The notes: generated by a model not told the origin, from the sequence alone. DNA of 64,000 nucleotides from Blepharisma stoltei (GCA_914767885.1 CAJZBQ010000052.1:466501-530500), one strand, 5' to 3'. Positions 1-10,854 are shown, numbered from the stretch's first letter. Numbers and translations are program-made.

Positions 1-216
1 AGCAGACTCTGCAAGGCATAAAAATGTAAAGCCATCGATATTTAAGCAATGAAAGATATATTTATCTTCATAAGAATAAGAAATTGTTGGGGTTGTTATT
101 TTTTTACTCAAAATTTTGAGGGCTAATTGTTGGAAGTTTCCACTTGCTGATGAGTATTCAACTAAAGGTGTTGGAGAGTTAATAGAACTGATTAGGGCAT
201 AAAGTATGGCAGCCAT
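1..216 (-). CDS. VAMP7-like R-SNARE, longin domain (partial, 5' end of gene)
   Basis: The minus strand from the ATG at 216 reads 72 codons to the window edge without a stop. The product starts MAAILYALISS and continues with a GNFQQLALKIL segment, a YSYEDKYIFHC strand and FTFLCLAES, the strand-helix pattern of the longin domain at the N-terminus of VAMP7/synaptobrevin-type R-SNAREs. Such proteins sit on endosomal and lysosomal vesicles and drive membrane fusion. The SNARE helix with its central arginine and the C-terminal membrane anchor lie outside the window, so another longin protein (Ykt6, Sec22) is possible, but the MAxILYA start and YSY strand fit VAMP7 best. The gene precedes the MORN/IQ gene on the same strand. 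Confidence 0.7.
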   Translation of the reverse strand, partial: MAAILYALISSINSPTPLVEYSSASGNFQQLALKILSKKITTPTISYSYEDKYIFHCLNIDGFTFLCLAESA

Positions 217-424
217 ATTTATAATATTTTAGGCCCTTAATTCATAATTTAATTGTAAAAATTTAAAGTAGATTAGAAAAGTTCAGAAATAGGATTATAT
301 TAATTATTATGCTTAAATAATATCTTATTAGCTTCTTCTAATGAAAATAAACGATCTTAAGTTATTGCGCTGATATAAAGACTAGATATATAAATTCAAA
401 GAATTCGTCTATTGCTAATTAAAA

Positions 425-1387
425 TTACATGTTTGTAGGTACCGAATTCAATGTAACACCTTTCTTTTCATCTCCTAAAGCAGAAATCATAGTTCCTGTC
501 CCTACCTGTTTCCCACACTTTCAATTTCCCACAAACTTATTCCCATTTGGCCATTCCAAGACCCCTTCACCATGCCTTTTATCTTTTTTATAGTGCCCCT
601 TAAAAATTTTCCCATCTTTTCATCTGAATTCTCCATACCCCTCCATTTTGTTATCTTTTCACATTCCATTATAGCTTCTCCCATCAGATCAATGATATTC
701 GCCTTTCCCATGAATATTATTATTCATGAACTGGCCTTCATATGTACTCCCATCTCCCCAAATGAATTTTCCAAGTCCATGCTTTTTTCCATATTCATAT
801 TGACCTTCATAAGAAGATCCATCAGGCCATTTCTCAGATCCTCGCCCATGCTGTTTATCTTCTAGTCAATCTCCATCATATCGTGAGCCATCTGCATGAA
901 TATATAATCCTTTGCCACTTGCTTTATCATTAAGCCAATCTCCTTCATAAACATCTCCATCATTATGAATCAGTCTGCCACGTCCGTTTGCTTTATCGTC
1001 TTTTCAAAATCCTTCATACTTTGAGCCATTTTTCCAAATATTGACTCCACGTCCTTCTCTAAGATTTGTTTTTATATTCCATTCCCCTATATAAATTTGT
1101 TGATTCGGGAATTTATATACAGGCTTTTTTACTGTGTTCGGAATAACAATATTTCCATAATCAAAAGCTCCTAAAAGATTTTCAATTCTGACAGAATTTT
1201 TAACGAAAAATTCAGGATGAGTAGATAAAATATTTTTTCTTGTAGAATACCCACGCCATAATGCTTGGATTTTTATAACTCCAGGAAGCGCTTTTCGGGT
1301 ACTATGATGCTTATATACAGACTCAATTTCTCCATGGCTTTCACTTCGAGAAAAATCGCTCATGCAAGCTGAACAAACTCCTCCCAT
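425..1387 (-). CDS. MORN-repeat protein with IQ motif, probably N-myristoylated
   Basis: This is one 320-aa frame from ATG 1387 to TAA 425 once TGA is read as Trp; several TGA codons sit in MORN repeats exactly where the repeat has W. The N-terminus is MGGVCSAC, with Gly2 and nearby cysteines suggesting myristoylation and palmitoylation. An IQ-type calmodulin-binding stretch ([15 protein letters not shown], about residues 37-51) follows. From about residue 105 to 305 there are roughly nine MORN repeats with YxGxW and GxGxxxW/Y patterns. MORN proteins bind lipids and scaffold cortical or ciliary membranes, and ciliates carry many of them. Membrane or cortex attachment is inferred. No introns or IESs are needed. 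Confidence 0.85.
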
Positions 1388-1496
1388 ATTTAATCTTCAT
1401 AAGAAATAAAGTAGTTAAATGCTGAAAAAATAGATAAAAAATTCATAAATATCCTTACTGAGTTGCTTTTATAAAATAAAATTTTATAATACTACA

Positions 1497-3324
1497 TTAA
1501 AATTCAGGCATGCATGCGTATTCATCTGTGATAAGTAGTTTTTCGCCTGAAAAAATTTGCCTTCTTTTTAGTCGTAAAAAATTTGGAGGAGGCCCTGTTC
1601 GTAGCTTATGCTTTTCTCGCTTTTTCTTGTCAGCTGTTTTTACCATTCGCTTTGGGGGAGGAGAAGTGGTTGGAGAAGGTGCTGTGCTTGGATGAGGACG
1701 AGGGATGCTAGTGGTTACTCTTGGCACAAATTGTTCTTTTTGGTAAAAGCTATAAGACGATTTATGAGCCCCAAGCATCAGATTATTTTTCAGGCAGCTA
1801 TATGTGTTTCTATATGGAGACACATCTCTTTTGGCTAGTCTCTGTGATTCTGATCTTTTATGGATTCCAAGAGTTGGCAATTCTGGGTTAAGGATGGCTT
1901 CTTCTACTTCTTTTAATTCTTCAATCCGATTTTGAGTTCTTATCAAATCCTGTGATCTCTTATTCTTTAAAAAAGCTCATGTGTCTGGATAAGGAATTCT
2001 TGCTTTGAAATCATCTTTTGTAATAATGTAAACTTCTACAGTACCACTATTGCATTTGCAGGAAAATAGTCTTTTTTCAGTTCCATCAATAATTTCATCA
2101 GCCCCAACTATTTCGTTTTCCCCTTTTATGACAACCTGTAGTGATTTTTTTTTTGACAAAATGGTTTTATGGAATCTTGCTTGGTCTGGTAAATTTTCAG
2201 TATTTTTTTTGGTCAGCCTTACCTCTCCACTCTTTATGAAATAGACAAACTCAACTGGATCGCCTTCTTTATATAAATATTGTTTGTTTTTTACTACTGT
2301 AAACTCAAAATAATAGCTGAATTTAACTAATGCAATTTTCGTTCAGGAAGAAAACATTGGTATTGACTGGAAAAATTTTATTTTTTGGTTCATTCTTTTT
2401 TCAGTGACCACCCCTAGGATTTTTTTAAAATCACTCTTGTTTAGCACTGCTAAAAAGGACCTTTCAAGTGCCTGAACAGAAGCAGCTCTTGGTCTGTCAC
2501 TTATTAGTGCAAGCTCCCCAAAAGAGTCTCCTTCATACAAAACGCTGACTTCTTGCAGCTGCTCCACTTCGATTTCAACTTTATCACTTGTTTCTTTCAG
2601 TTTTGTAATACTATAGCGCAAGCACGGCTATAGATCGACCTTGGCTCACCTCTCTGCCCCTGCCAAATCCATGATAATAGATTTTTCATTTTTTTTTTCT
2701 TGTTTCAGTTAAAAAAAGCCGTCAGGGTGCAAGATCTAGCTATAGCTGCTCGAGAAATATATCTATTACAAACTTTTCTTGCAAAAATTTTTCCTGAAAA
2801 AGTTTTGTCAAGTGCTTTTCTTCATTTTGAACTAAGTCGTTGATTTCAGGTTTTTCTTCATGAACCCTTGGTCTTATTTTATTAAACATAAAATTATCAA
2901 TAGCATTTTGCACTTTTTTGTCATTTGTTTTTGAATATTCTATGCCTTCATCTTTATACGACGCTGATTTATATCCTACGTTGCACCCGAAATAATTTTG
3001 GAACTTGTCTAACAATTCCCTTTTGACTTTAAGTCTTTTTTTAGTAGGAACCTGCACCGAAACTGACCCTTTGAGCAAGATGAAGAACTCTTCACCTTTG
3101 CTTCCAAAGTCCACAATATAGTCGAATCCTTGGAATTCTCTTAACACCATGACTTGGCATGATGCTCTATGGACATCATTTGATTTCTGTTCTTCAGTTA
3201 TTTTCCTGAAGAATTCACAATCTTTTGTGACTCCGACAAGTTTGTCGATATCAGCTTCAGTCCTAAATCTAGGAGCTATCTGAAGAATATTCAGCGCAGT
3301 CTTTATATCATATCTAATGTCCAT
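1497..3324 (-). CDS. Protein with two cyclic-nucleotide-binding domains, interrupted by one TA-bounded insert
   Basis: The start is ATG 3324 (MDIRYDIKTALNILQIAPRF) and the stop is at 1497. Removing 127 bp (2614-2740) between two TA dinucleotides and reading TGA as Trp gives 566 aa in frame. The first cNMP-binding fold runs from FQGFDYIVDFGSKGEEFFILLKG to YEGDSFGELALISDRPRAASVQALE, where GELAL and RPRAASV are the phosphate-binding cassette. A large insertion lies between those two blocks. A second fold follows (NKQYLYKEGDPVEFVYFIKSG, then IVGADEII), whose cassette is degenerate. The C-terminus (1497-1946) is basic and Pro-rich. The layout recalls ciliate and apicomplexan cNMP-binding proteins without a kinase or channel domain. 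Ligand binding by domain two is doubtful. Only 11 bp separate it from the next gene. Confidence 0.85.
2614..2740 (-). mobile_element. Short TA-bounded IES-like insert in the cNMP-binding gene
   Basis: The reading frame stops at CTA TAG (2740-2745) inside the first cNMP domain and resumes at 2611 in a different frame. Cutting at TA 2741-2742 and TA 2614-2615 removes 127 bp and gives QLYSITKLKE in frame, with the canonical cassette GDSFGELAL downstream. CTATAG occurs at both ends and once inside (2628-2633). The inside is low-complexity with a T-rich tract and has no coding look. Confidence 0.7.
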
Positions 3325-3335
3325 ATTAATTTTAT

Positions 3336-5075
3336 TTAATCAAACATGCAATTAAGGTTTTTCTTTTCTCTGTATATCTGTCTTGTGTGTTTACAGTATT
3401 TTATGACTTCACCTTCATTGTTAAATATATAAGCAGCTTCGTCTCCTACAAAGCTTGGCATTGTGCTACAAACTCCTAGCTTCTTTTCAGCGCTGTCTAC
3501 CTCAAACTTTTCTGTTTCAAAGTTGACGAAAAACAATTTGACATTAAATCTTGTGTTTTCGCTTTTTCCGCCAAATATTAGAAAAATGTTGTCCTCAATG
3601 TGTAAAATTCCTGCACCAAAGAGCCTGCATGGCATTCTTATTTCGTATAGTTTTCAGCTGGATCCGTCAAAATATTCAATCGTGTCAAGATCTTCTAGCC
3701 CGCTCGTGCCACCAAATACATAAATTTTTTCTTGATAAACGCATGATGCAGGGTAGCTTCGTTCTTGACGGAGGACTGGAAGATTTTCTCATGAAAGGCT
3801 TTGATAATCTAAAGCTTCACAGTTTTTAATAGGTCGGCTTGAATTTTTGCCTCCAATTAAATAAACTTTATTTTCGAAGAAAATTGATGTATGGCATTGG
3901 TGACCTTGTGGCATGTCAGTTTCAAACCAATGCAAGTCGCCTTGAAAGAAGCAAATTCACGCTTTTCTTAATGATGATTGTCCTCCGCTTATCATTAGTC
4001 CATTTGGAATTGTGCAAAGAGAAGTGCCTTCACTGAGTTTTTCAACGAAATTTATTTCTCCGAATTCGCTTGTTTTGGTGTTGTAAGAAGCTACTTTGTC
4101 TCTTCTTTGGTTAAATCCATAAACTCTATCACCTTCAATATTTGGGGTTTGCTGTAGGACTTTTACATAATTGCTTTCTGGGCTAATAACATGCTCCATG
4201 GACTGTATCAATAAAACTACATGCCTTTTGTATCCAAGTGCTTTTAAAGATCTCACAATTTCATAGCAGCTTGAAGCTTCATTATTTGTTTGGCTCCCAG
4301 TAAGCTGTATCCCTAGCAAATTCCAGTTTTCATCAAATAAAGGACTTCCAGCAAGCCCACATTTTTCAAGTGTTTGGTATACATATCTGCCTCCCAAGCT
4401 TTCTTTTAATTCAACCCATTTTACAGATACAAAAATATCACTGTCATGAGGAGGTCCAAGTGTAATTGCGACAGCTCCACTCGTAATATGTCTTTCTCCA
4501 TCAATATCATGCTCTTGTACTTCAACTAAAGGATATGTAGATTTAAAAGCAAAAAATGATAATGGGTCACTTATAATGAAAAATTCTTCAGGATCAGCAT
4601 ATAATGGTAAATTAGAGTCTTCAAAATAAATCAAAGCACGGGCTGCTTCTTCATGAGATGAAAGTATTTTTGATGTAGTCATTCCAAATCTGAGATTGAT
4701 TAAAATTCCGATTCCTCGGCATTCCCCATCAACATGGATACTAAAAAGGGAACGAAGCTTTTGTCATCCTAAGCAGAGATTGATGGATTCTTCTGAAATA
4801 ATCCGAGAAACTTGGTTTGAAGGAGCTTGAGTGGTTTTTATTTCTAGTCGAAGAGCTCCTTCTGTTTGGCTATAAGCGTCTTGTAAAGACTCTGTTGTGG
4901 TTAATGTGATTGTGTCGTGATCTCGGTCTTGGTAGGTAATTGTCATAGAATTGGCTTGGAGAAGAGAAGGGATTGTTGCTCTGATGCTTGAGATTAGCTG
5001 GTCATAAGTGTTTGGGCAACCTCCTAAGCTGTAAACTGAATCTTGGTAAAAGAGCTTAACTCTTGTTGTGAACAT
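3336..5075 (-). CDS. PB1 domain - trypsin-like fold - Kelch repeat protein
   Basis: A single 579-aa frame from ATG 5075 to the stop at 3336 with TGA as Trp. Residues 1-85 look like a PB1 domain (MFTTRVKLFYQDS...TITYQDRDHDTITLTTTESLQDAY, with the acidic OPCA-type cluster). Residues about 110-310 resemble a chymotrypsin-fold protease: ISDPLSFFAFKSTYPLVEV, VAITLGPP, then CGLAGSPLFDENWNLLGIQLTG, which matches the GDSGGP-xL-GI strand pair but lacks the usual GDSGG. About 330-575 carries Kelch repeats (MISGGQSS, VYLIGGKNSSRPI, IYVFGGTSG, NIFLIFGGKSE). The combination may scaffold signalling or ubiquitination through PB1 pairing. Protease activity is unlikely because the catalytic motif is degenerate. 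Uninterrupted by introns or IESs. Confidence 0.7.
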
Positions 5076-5444
5076 CCCCCCTTTTTAAAAATCTTTTAAA
5101 TTATATTTTTATTTGATGCATGTGAGGCTAAAAATTCATAATTTTATTACAAAAATTAATTAATGCTATTAAAATATTTTTTAATTTTTATTTAAATATT
5201 AATATTTTGTAGCATCATACATGCAATCAATCTTTAAGATTTGATTTATTTATTTTGCCTATGGATTTAAACTATCTTATCTTAAAAGAAATAAAATTTT
5301 AATAGTTGTTAAAAATGATGGAATTTTTCTAAAACATTAGAAATTAAGATTATAGAATTTAAATCAGTCATTTTAAATTTGCATTTAATTAATTACTTTT
5401 CAATAGCATACTAAATGTAAAATATTTATGCACAGCTCCAAAAT
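5076..5444. other. Intergenic AT-rich spacer
   Basis: About 370 bp between the stop of the small basic protein gene (minus, 5445) and the start of the PB1-Kelch gene (minus, 5075). It is very AT-rich with short poly-A/T tracts. I see no open frame, repeat or RNA signature. It must hold the upstream region of the PB1-Kelch gene. Confidence 0.6.
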
Positions 5445-6428
5445 TTAATCTAAACTTCTTCTTTGACTTCTTTGGTTTATAATAAGTTTTTGCATGTCTA
5501 ATGGATCCAATGTATCTGATTGGCCGAAGCCATTAAAAGAGCCCATCTTTTTCAAAGAAGGGAGATGAAATTGGTCAGGAAATGCAAAGTTTAGCCGCAT
5601 TCTTCTTCCTATTATTGCCTTTTTTTTGATATCAATTGGATTTCGTTTAAATTTAAATATATTCTTCAAATGGCTTAGCTTCGATGTTTTGTATCTGTCA
5701 GTATTAATTTCTATATATACCCCTTTATACTAAATGCATCACAGAAATATATAGTAGTATATATAAACCAAATTTAGAGAATAAAAAGAGAGAAAATTGA
5801 TAAAGGCATAGGCCTTGAGCCTAATACTAATTTAGCTTTCATCCTTATTTCGTTTTCTTTATGAAACAAATCTTCCCAATTCTCAGCTTGATTCATAATT
5901 ATATTCTCATTTCATGACCTTTTTGATTTATGCTTACTCCCCCCCCTCCGTGAGTGAACAAAAAAATTTTGTTCACTCACGGAGGGGGGATTACTTTTTT
6001 TTTAAAAAAATTTATATATAAATTTTATATAAAAAATATTTTTTTTCGAAATTTAAAAAAATCCTAATTCGCAAAAATTGAAAAGCAAATATTAATTTAA
6101 TTTATAAAATTTATGTTTTAAAAAGCAATTTGTTTAAAATTACACAGAATTAGCTCTAGATTTCATTATACTAATTATCATTTATATATCAAAATTTTTT
6201 TCCATAAAAAATTTTCTATTAAAAAAAATTTTTGTTCCTCACGGAGGGTGGGTTTTTTGGGCAAAAAATAGCGATTTTTCTAATGGTTTTGTTCACTCAC
6301 GGAGGGGGGGAGTTAGATGATTTTTTATTCTTTGGTGTAAAATCTGGGGTCTTTAATCTTTCTGGAGGTGGCTCATTTGTATCTAAAACTGCATTTATAA
6401 ACTTTTCTCTTTTGGAAAAATTATTCAT
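5445..6428 (-). CDS. Small basic protein of unknown function, split by a MITE and a short TA-bounded insert
   Basis: Start ATG 6428 (MNNFSKREKFINAVLDTNEPPPERL). Removing MITE 5937-6312 with one TTA copy (379 bp) joins TPKNKKSS to KHKSKRSWNENIIMNQAENWEDLF. Removing about 116 bp (5712-5827) between TA dinucleotides joins NEIRMKAKL to EINTDRYKTSKLSHLKN. The frame then runs to TAA 5445 (QRSQRRSLD). The sum is 489 nt, 162 aa, in frame at both joints. The product is Lys/Arg-rich with no domain I recognise; a ciliary or basal-body protein is only a guess from style. Without the excisions neither piece would be a credible gene. Confidence 0.6.
5712..5827 (-). mobile_element. Short TA-bounded IES-like insert (about 110-116 bp)
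   Basis: The minus frame of the small basic protein hits TAA at 5774-5776; a second open frame begins near 5714. Cutting at a TA near 5828-5829 (5825-5826 and 5822-5823 are equally possible) and at TA 5712-5713 restores the frame. Exact left end undecided among three TAs, all giving multiples compatible with the frame. Confidence 0.5.
5937..6312. mobile_element. CTCCC-type MITE, TTA target duplication
   Basis: A 376-bp element flanked by TTA (5934-5936 and 6313-6315). The left end is a perfect hairpin of CCTCCGTGAGTGAAC and its complement; the right end has two spaced copies of GTTCNCTCACGGAGGG separated by about 55 bp. The AT-rich core carries the CAATTTGTTTAAAATTA block seen in all relatives here. 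It interrupts a coding frame that is restored by removing element plus one TTA. Confidence 0.85.
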
Positions 6429-6497
6429 TTTATTACAGACATTTCTAATCAATACTATCTTTTTCAGCAATTTATTTACAATTACGATGAATTTAAA

Positions 6498-6952
6498 TTT
6501 ATTAGAATGAGCACACGTGTTGATATGCCCGATTGGCACAACAGCTCAGAACTTAAAGCCAAGCCAAGAGCATGTTTTATCTGGGTAGGTTTTGGCTGCT
6601 TTCTGTGGATGGAATGGAGAATCCCGCAAAAAAATTTTGAACCCTTGGACATTCCTTTACCAAGAAATAGGGGTTCATCTGAACCATAGGACAGCAGTCT
6701 TTTCCTGTAGATGGCAAAAAAGGTACTTGGTATCTGACAGACTATAAGGAGCTAATCCTTGTAATAAAGCTACAACAAATTAGTCATCGTAAGGCCATAA
6801 TCTGCAAGCCTCCTAGTAGACTAGAGTCTTAATAAAAAATGAGAAGGCTGGGTCTACTGAGCAGTTTTTCACAATCCAGATGAACTTCCATACAGAGATC
6901 TTTGGTATCTAAATCACTAACATGTGTAATGCCTTTCTCTTAATAACTTACA
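6498..6952. mobile_element. SINE-like retroposon at the 3' end of the DYRK gene
   Basis: A GC-richer 455-bp block between ATGAATTTAAA copies at 6487-6497 and 6953-6963; the duplication extends upstream with one mismatch (TTACGATG versus TTACAATG). It contains AAGGAGCTAATCCTTG, also present in the retroposon at 12745-13126. The right duplication copy includes the TAA stop of the DYRK gene. Confidence 0.55.
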
Positions 6953-6958
6953 ATGAAT

Positions 6959-9118
6959 TTAAACGATATATGATGGGTAATAAGGTACGTTATATCGAGA
7001 AGACAGCGATTGCTGCTTGAAATGTTTCCCAGGCTGCCCTATTCTTAGTCGCTTAATTCTATAGAAATTGCCTTTGAGTAGCGCGCTAAGCGCCCGAGAC
7101 TTCCCGATGAAGTCTGGGCGGTGGTTTGACCAGCTGATGTTGGTCAAACCAGCATCCAATTTGACAAATCTTCTATATGAGAAGAATTTATCATTTTGGA
7201 TGCTGGTTTGACCAACATCAGCTGGTCAAACCACCGCCCAGACTCATCGGGAAGTCTCGGGCGCTTAGCGCGCTACTCAAAGGCAATTTCTATATGCACT
7301 TTTGGCTTTGATTTGTCAATTCTGACTTCAGATAAACTTGCCCGATGCATAATTTTCTTCGGTTCTATTAATCAAGGGTGGCTTAGAGCTTGAAATGCAG
7401 TTATTCTAAGAGTAGGGTCTCATTCAAGACACTCTAATTACATTTTACTTTTAATGAAATCTATAAATAGCTCATCTGCTCCTTTCAAAACTGTTTCTAA
7501 GCTTAGTGTTCCTGGCATTCGTACTTTTCCTTTGTGATTTTTCACCAAAATTACTTCATTATTTTCATCAAAAAACAGAAGCCTCTTAGAGGCTAAATTT
7601 ATGAGATGCTGAGGGGGTGCATTAAGATGCTCAATAAAGCATAGTAGTTGGTCTTGTTCACTATCCCCAGGAAATAAAGGATTTCCTGTATAAAGTTCAA
7701 CTAAAATGCATCCTAATGATCACATATCAATTGCTTTGGAATATCCAAGCCCTAAAATAACTTCGGGAGCTCGATAATACCTGCTTTGAATATAGCTATA
7801 GAGCCTTTGATGCTCAAAACAAGCAGATCCAAAGTCAATGATTTTAATTAAAGTGTCATTTAAATTCCTCAATAATATATTTTCAGGCTTGAGGTCGCAA
7901 TGGATAATATTTAAACCGTGAATCAGCTTTATTGCAGTCAATAACTGATGGGCAAGATTTCGAATCACTCCAAGTGACATTCCTTTAAAGGAATTAATTT
8001 TTAAATAATGATAAAGGTTTATGCTGAGAAGCTCAAAAGTAATACACAAATGATTCCTGAATAAAAAATATTCCCTTAAGTGCACAACTCCGCTGTCGCC
8101 AGAATCGTTATCTCTTACTCCTCCCTCCGTGAGCGAAACAAAAAATCTTGTTCGCTCACGGAGGGTGATTTATTTTTTTTTTCGAAATTTTAAAAATCCC
8201 ACTTCACAAAAATTGGAAAGCAAATATTAATTTAATTTGTAAAATTTATGCTTTAAAACGCAATTTGTTTAAAATTAAACAGAATTAGTTAGAAATTTCA
8301 TGATACTAGTATTCACTTATATATCAATTATTTTTTCATAAAAAATTTTTGTTCGCTTACGGAGGGTGAGTTTTGGGCAAAAAAAGGGTTTTTTCCAATG
8401 GTTTTGTTTGATCACGGAGGGAGGGAGTTAGCACTTTTAAAACTTGCACCTCAATATTTGCTTGATTATGAAATTTTTGTTTATTTCTTATGATTTTCAA
8501 AGCAATTTCTTCTTTTTCTTTGTGATCATAAGCTTTGATAACCTGCCCAAACGACCCTTTTCCTAGAATTTGAATAATTTCATACCGATATGCTATATGA
8601 TCTCCTTTGACCAAAATATAATCACTTCTTTCATCATCAAACCCAAAATTATGCTGCGGATCTCTGTCAGGTTTCAGTTTTTCTACTCCAAATCCAATAA
8701 AAAATACTTTCGGGAAGCTTAAAATTTCACTTTGTTCTAGATCTGTAAGTTCACTGCGAAAAAGTTGCAAAGTCATTCCAGCTGAAATAGGAAGACTCAT
8801 TGAATTCCATGAACCTTTTAAAACAGCTTGGGAAACAGAACTTATTGAAGCTTTTAGTGATGGCATTATGTGAATAACTGATGAAGATCTATGATGATTA
8901 ATTTTAGTTTCATAAGTTGGTGCTGTCTGCTTTGGGAATGATTGAGAGTCATTATAAGAGTCCGCTGAATTTTTAATTCGAGCTGTAGTACTGGAAATTA
9001 CTTTAGAAGTATTTTTAAGAGAAGCCAGCTTGAGAGGCGGTATTGGCCTTGTAGGGGTAAAATTTTTGGGCAGGGACTCCTTGAAATATAGTCTTGCCTT
9101 TGATTTCGGATTTGACAT
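6959..9118 (-). CDS. DYRK-family dual-specificity protein kinase, split by a MITE, a palindromic insert and a 15-nt intron
   Basis: ATG 9118 (MSNPKSKARLYFKESLPKNF) to TAA 6959. Subtracting MITE 8118-8427 plus TTA (313 bp), the palindrome 7062-7292 plus TA (233 bp) and the intron 7434-7448 leaves 1599 nt, 532 aa, in frame. The kinase domain starts near residue 185: GKGSFGQVIKAYD loop, ALKIIRN lysine, HCDLKPENILL catalytic loop, IIDFGSACF for DFG, and the activation loop RLYSYIQSRYYRAPEVILG, whose YxQSRYYRAPE is the DYRK signature (activating tyrosine pair). DYRKs phosphorylate Ser/Thr substrates in growth and cell-cycle control after tyrosine autophosphorylation. The start codon lies 64 bp from the divergent CDPK start. 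Confidence 0.9.
7062..7292. mobile_element. Palindromic TA-type MITE in the DYRK gene
   Basis: Two arms of about 115 bp are near-perfect inverted copies, from TAGAAATTGCC at one end to GGCAATTTCTA at the other, flanked by TA (7060-7061, 7293-7294). The arms contain GCGCGCTAAGCGCCCGAGAC and a TTGGTCAAACCAGC block. Removing element plus one TA (233 bp) joins KPKVH to RIKRLRIGQPGKHF in frame. Confidence 0.85.
7434..7448 (-). other. 15-nt spliceosomal intron in DYRK
   Basis: On the minus strand GTAAAATGTAATTAG (15 nt) has GTA at the 5' end and TAG at the 3' end and contains an in-frame stop. Removing it gives FIKKCLEWDPTLRITAFQAL, the conserved kinase subdomain XI. This length is typical of heterotrich ciliates. 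Confidence 0.85.
8118..8427. mobile_element. CTCCC-type MITE in the DYRK kinase domain
   Basis: A 310-bp element with TTA copies at 8115-8117 and 8428-8430, a CCTCCGTGAGCGAA hairpin on the left and doubled GCTTACGGAGGG / GATCACGGAGGG on the right. Removing element plus one TTA (313 bp) joins EVQVLKVL to RDNDSGDSG in frame between subdomains III and V of the kinase. Confidence 0.85.
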
Positions 9119-9182
9119 TTAATAATAAAATCTGTCCTTTTGAATATGGATAAAATAAATAATTTCTTAATCAATATCAATT
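9119..9182. promoter_or_regulatory. 64-bp shared spacer between divergent DYRK and CDPK starts
   Basis: The start codons of DYRK (minus, 9118) and the CDPK (plus, 9183) are only 64 bp apart, so both 5' UTRs and any core promoter elements must lie here or inside the genes. The stretch is AT-rich (ATAATAAAATC...). No motif is recognised with confidence. Confidence 0.45.
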
Positions 9183-10598
9183 ATGGATTTTTCTGTTTCA
9201 CAAAGAGACTTTGTGTTCGAACATGATGGCCATCTGAGGGATTTTTATAAAATTGGAAATAAAATAGGCGAAGGAGCCTTCAGCAATGTCAGAAAAATTA
9301 AAAACCGTGAAACTCATGAAAAAAGAGCAGTAAAAACTGTTCATAAAAAGAAAATAAGAAATGAGTCAGAGAGGGAAATGATTTATAATGAAGTAAATTT
9401 GCTATCAAAGCTGGACCATCCCAACATATTGAAAATCTATGAGTTTTATCACGACGATAAAAACTATTATATCATCACCGAATTTTGTTCTGGAGGCGAA
9501 TTGTTTGAAAAGATTATTCAAGATGGGAATCTAAGTGAAGGACTAGCAGCAAGCTATATGCGGCAATTATTATCTGTGCTAGTATACTTGCATGATAGAC
9601 ATATTGTTCATAGAGACATAAAGCCTGAAAACCTTTTATTAAATAGTTCAGGGCCTGATTCACATTTAAAGGTTATTGACTTCGGGACTGCACAAATATG
9701 TCGTCCAGGAGAAAAGCTCCACTCAAGGTTTGGAACTCCTTATTATGTAGCTCCTGAAGTATTAAGAATGAGATATGATGAAAAATGTGATATATGAAGC
9801 GCAGGAGTCAATATGTATATTTTACTGTCTGGGATTCCACCTTTTGGAGGTAGTTCAGACCATGAAATATTGCTTAAAGTGAAAAATGGGAGACACTCGT
9901 TCCCATCTCCTCAATGGGATTCTATTTCATTTGAAGCTAAAGATTTAATTGAAAAAATGCTTGAAATCGACCCTGACAGAAGAGTTTCAGCCAGAGAAGC
10001 CCTTGCACATCCTTGGCTACTAAATGCAGCTCGGTTTCAAATTGACCAAAATGCAGCTAGATCTGCTTTGGGGAACTTAAAAAGCTTCAGAGCAGAACAA
10101 AAACTAAAAAAAGTCACATTAGCCTATATAGCTTCACAGCTGGCAACAAAATCAGAAAGAGAAGAAATGGTTGAGCTATTTGAATCTTTAGATACTGACG
10201 AAAATGGCACATTGTCACGTGAAGAGCTTAGACATGGCTTTGAATTAATTTTTGGATCAGATTTTGAAGATATAGATGGAGAAATCAGCAGAATCATGGA
10301 TGAAGCAGACGTTAATAGGTCAGGAGAAATCGATTATAATGAATTTATCACAGCTTGTTTAAGCAGACAAAATCTTTTGTCACGGAAAAGACTAGAGGCT
10401 GCTTTTAAAGCTTTCGATTTAGATGGAAGTGGCACTATTTCTGCAGACGAACTTAAAGAAATTTTAGGAAAATACCACAAGTATGATGACTCGTTTTGGC
10501 AAGACATGATTAGAGAAGCTGATATGAATGGAGACGGGGTCATTGATTTGCCAGAATTTGTAAAGATGATGCTTGATCAGAATTGTGTGAAATTATAA
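9183..10598 (+). CDS. Calcium-dependent protein kinase (CDPK)
   Basis: A single 471-aa frame when TGA at 9795-9797 is Trp (KCDIWSAGVNMYILLSG, the invariant D-x-W-S-x-G of kinases). Residues about 24-282 are the Ser/Thr kinase: GEGAFSNVRK loop, RAVKTVHKKK lysine, IVHRDIKPENLLL, VIDFGTA, GTPYYVAPEVL, MLEIDPDRRVSAREALAHPWL. A junction helix follows, then four EF-hands: DTDENGTLSREEL, DVNRSGEIDYNEF, DLDGSGTISADEL, DMNGDGVIDLPEF, all with the expected Ca-ligating Asp/Asn/Glu. CDPKs couple calcium directly to phosphorylation and are typical of ciliates, apicomplexans and plants. The N-terminus (MDFSVS) lacks an acylation signal, so it is probably soluble. No insertion interrupts it. Confidence 0.95.
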
Positions 10599-10636
10599 AT
10601 AATATTAAATTTTATATATAGAAATCTATTTTAATG

Positions 10637-10770
10637 AATTAATAATGATTTTTATCAGAATTTCTTATTTAAATTGAATTTAATGTGAGTTTGAATTGAC
10701 AATAATATGGAGCAACGGATATACTTATCAGAATTTTCTGGCTATGAATAATACAAAATATGGAAAATAA
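10637..10770. repeat. Degenerate copy of the upstream flank of the Cys-rich gene
   Basis: The stretch around ATAATATGGAGCAACGGATA (near 10708-10727) and ACTTATCAGAATTTT matches 13572-13690, the 5' flank of the Cys-rich gene, including spacing (ATCAGAATTT, TTAATGTGA, AACAATAATATGGAGCAACGG, CTTATCAGAATTTT, GGCATGAATAAT). The same-strand duplication brackets the gene, suggesting a former tandem copy or a shared regulatory block. Confidence 0.6.
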
Positions 10771-10854
10771 TTGTTATGGACCACAAATATTTGAATCCCT
10801 ATTGGAATTGCTAGGACGAAATTATTAAAGGAAAAGATTTTGGTCAAATGATAT

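Noticed and set aside
7060-7393. Paired open frames MDAGLTNISWSNHRPD on both strands at 6959-7159 and 7196-7393
   Set aside because: Both translate the same palindromic arm of the insert 7062-7292; the identical start in opposite strands is a product of the inverted repeat.
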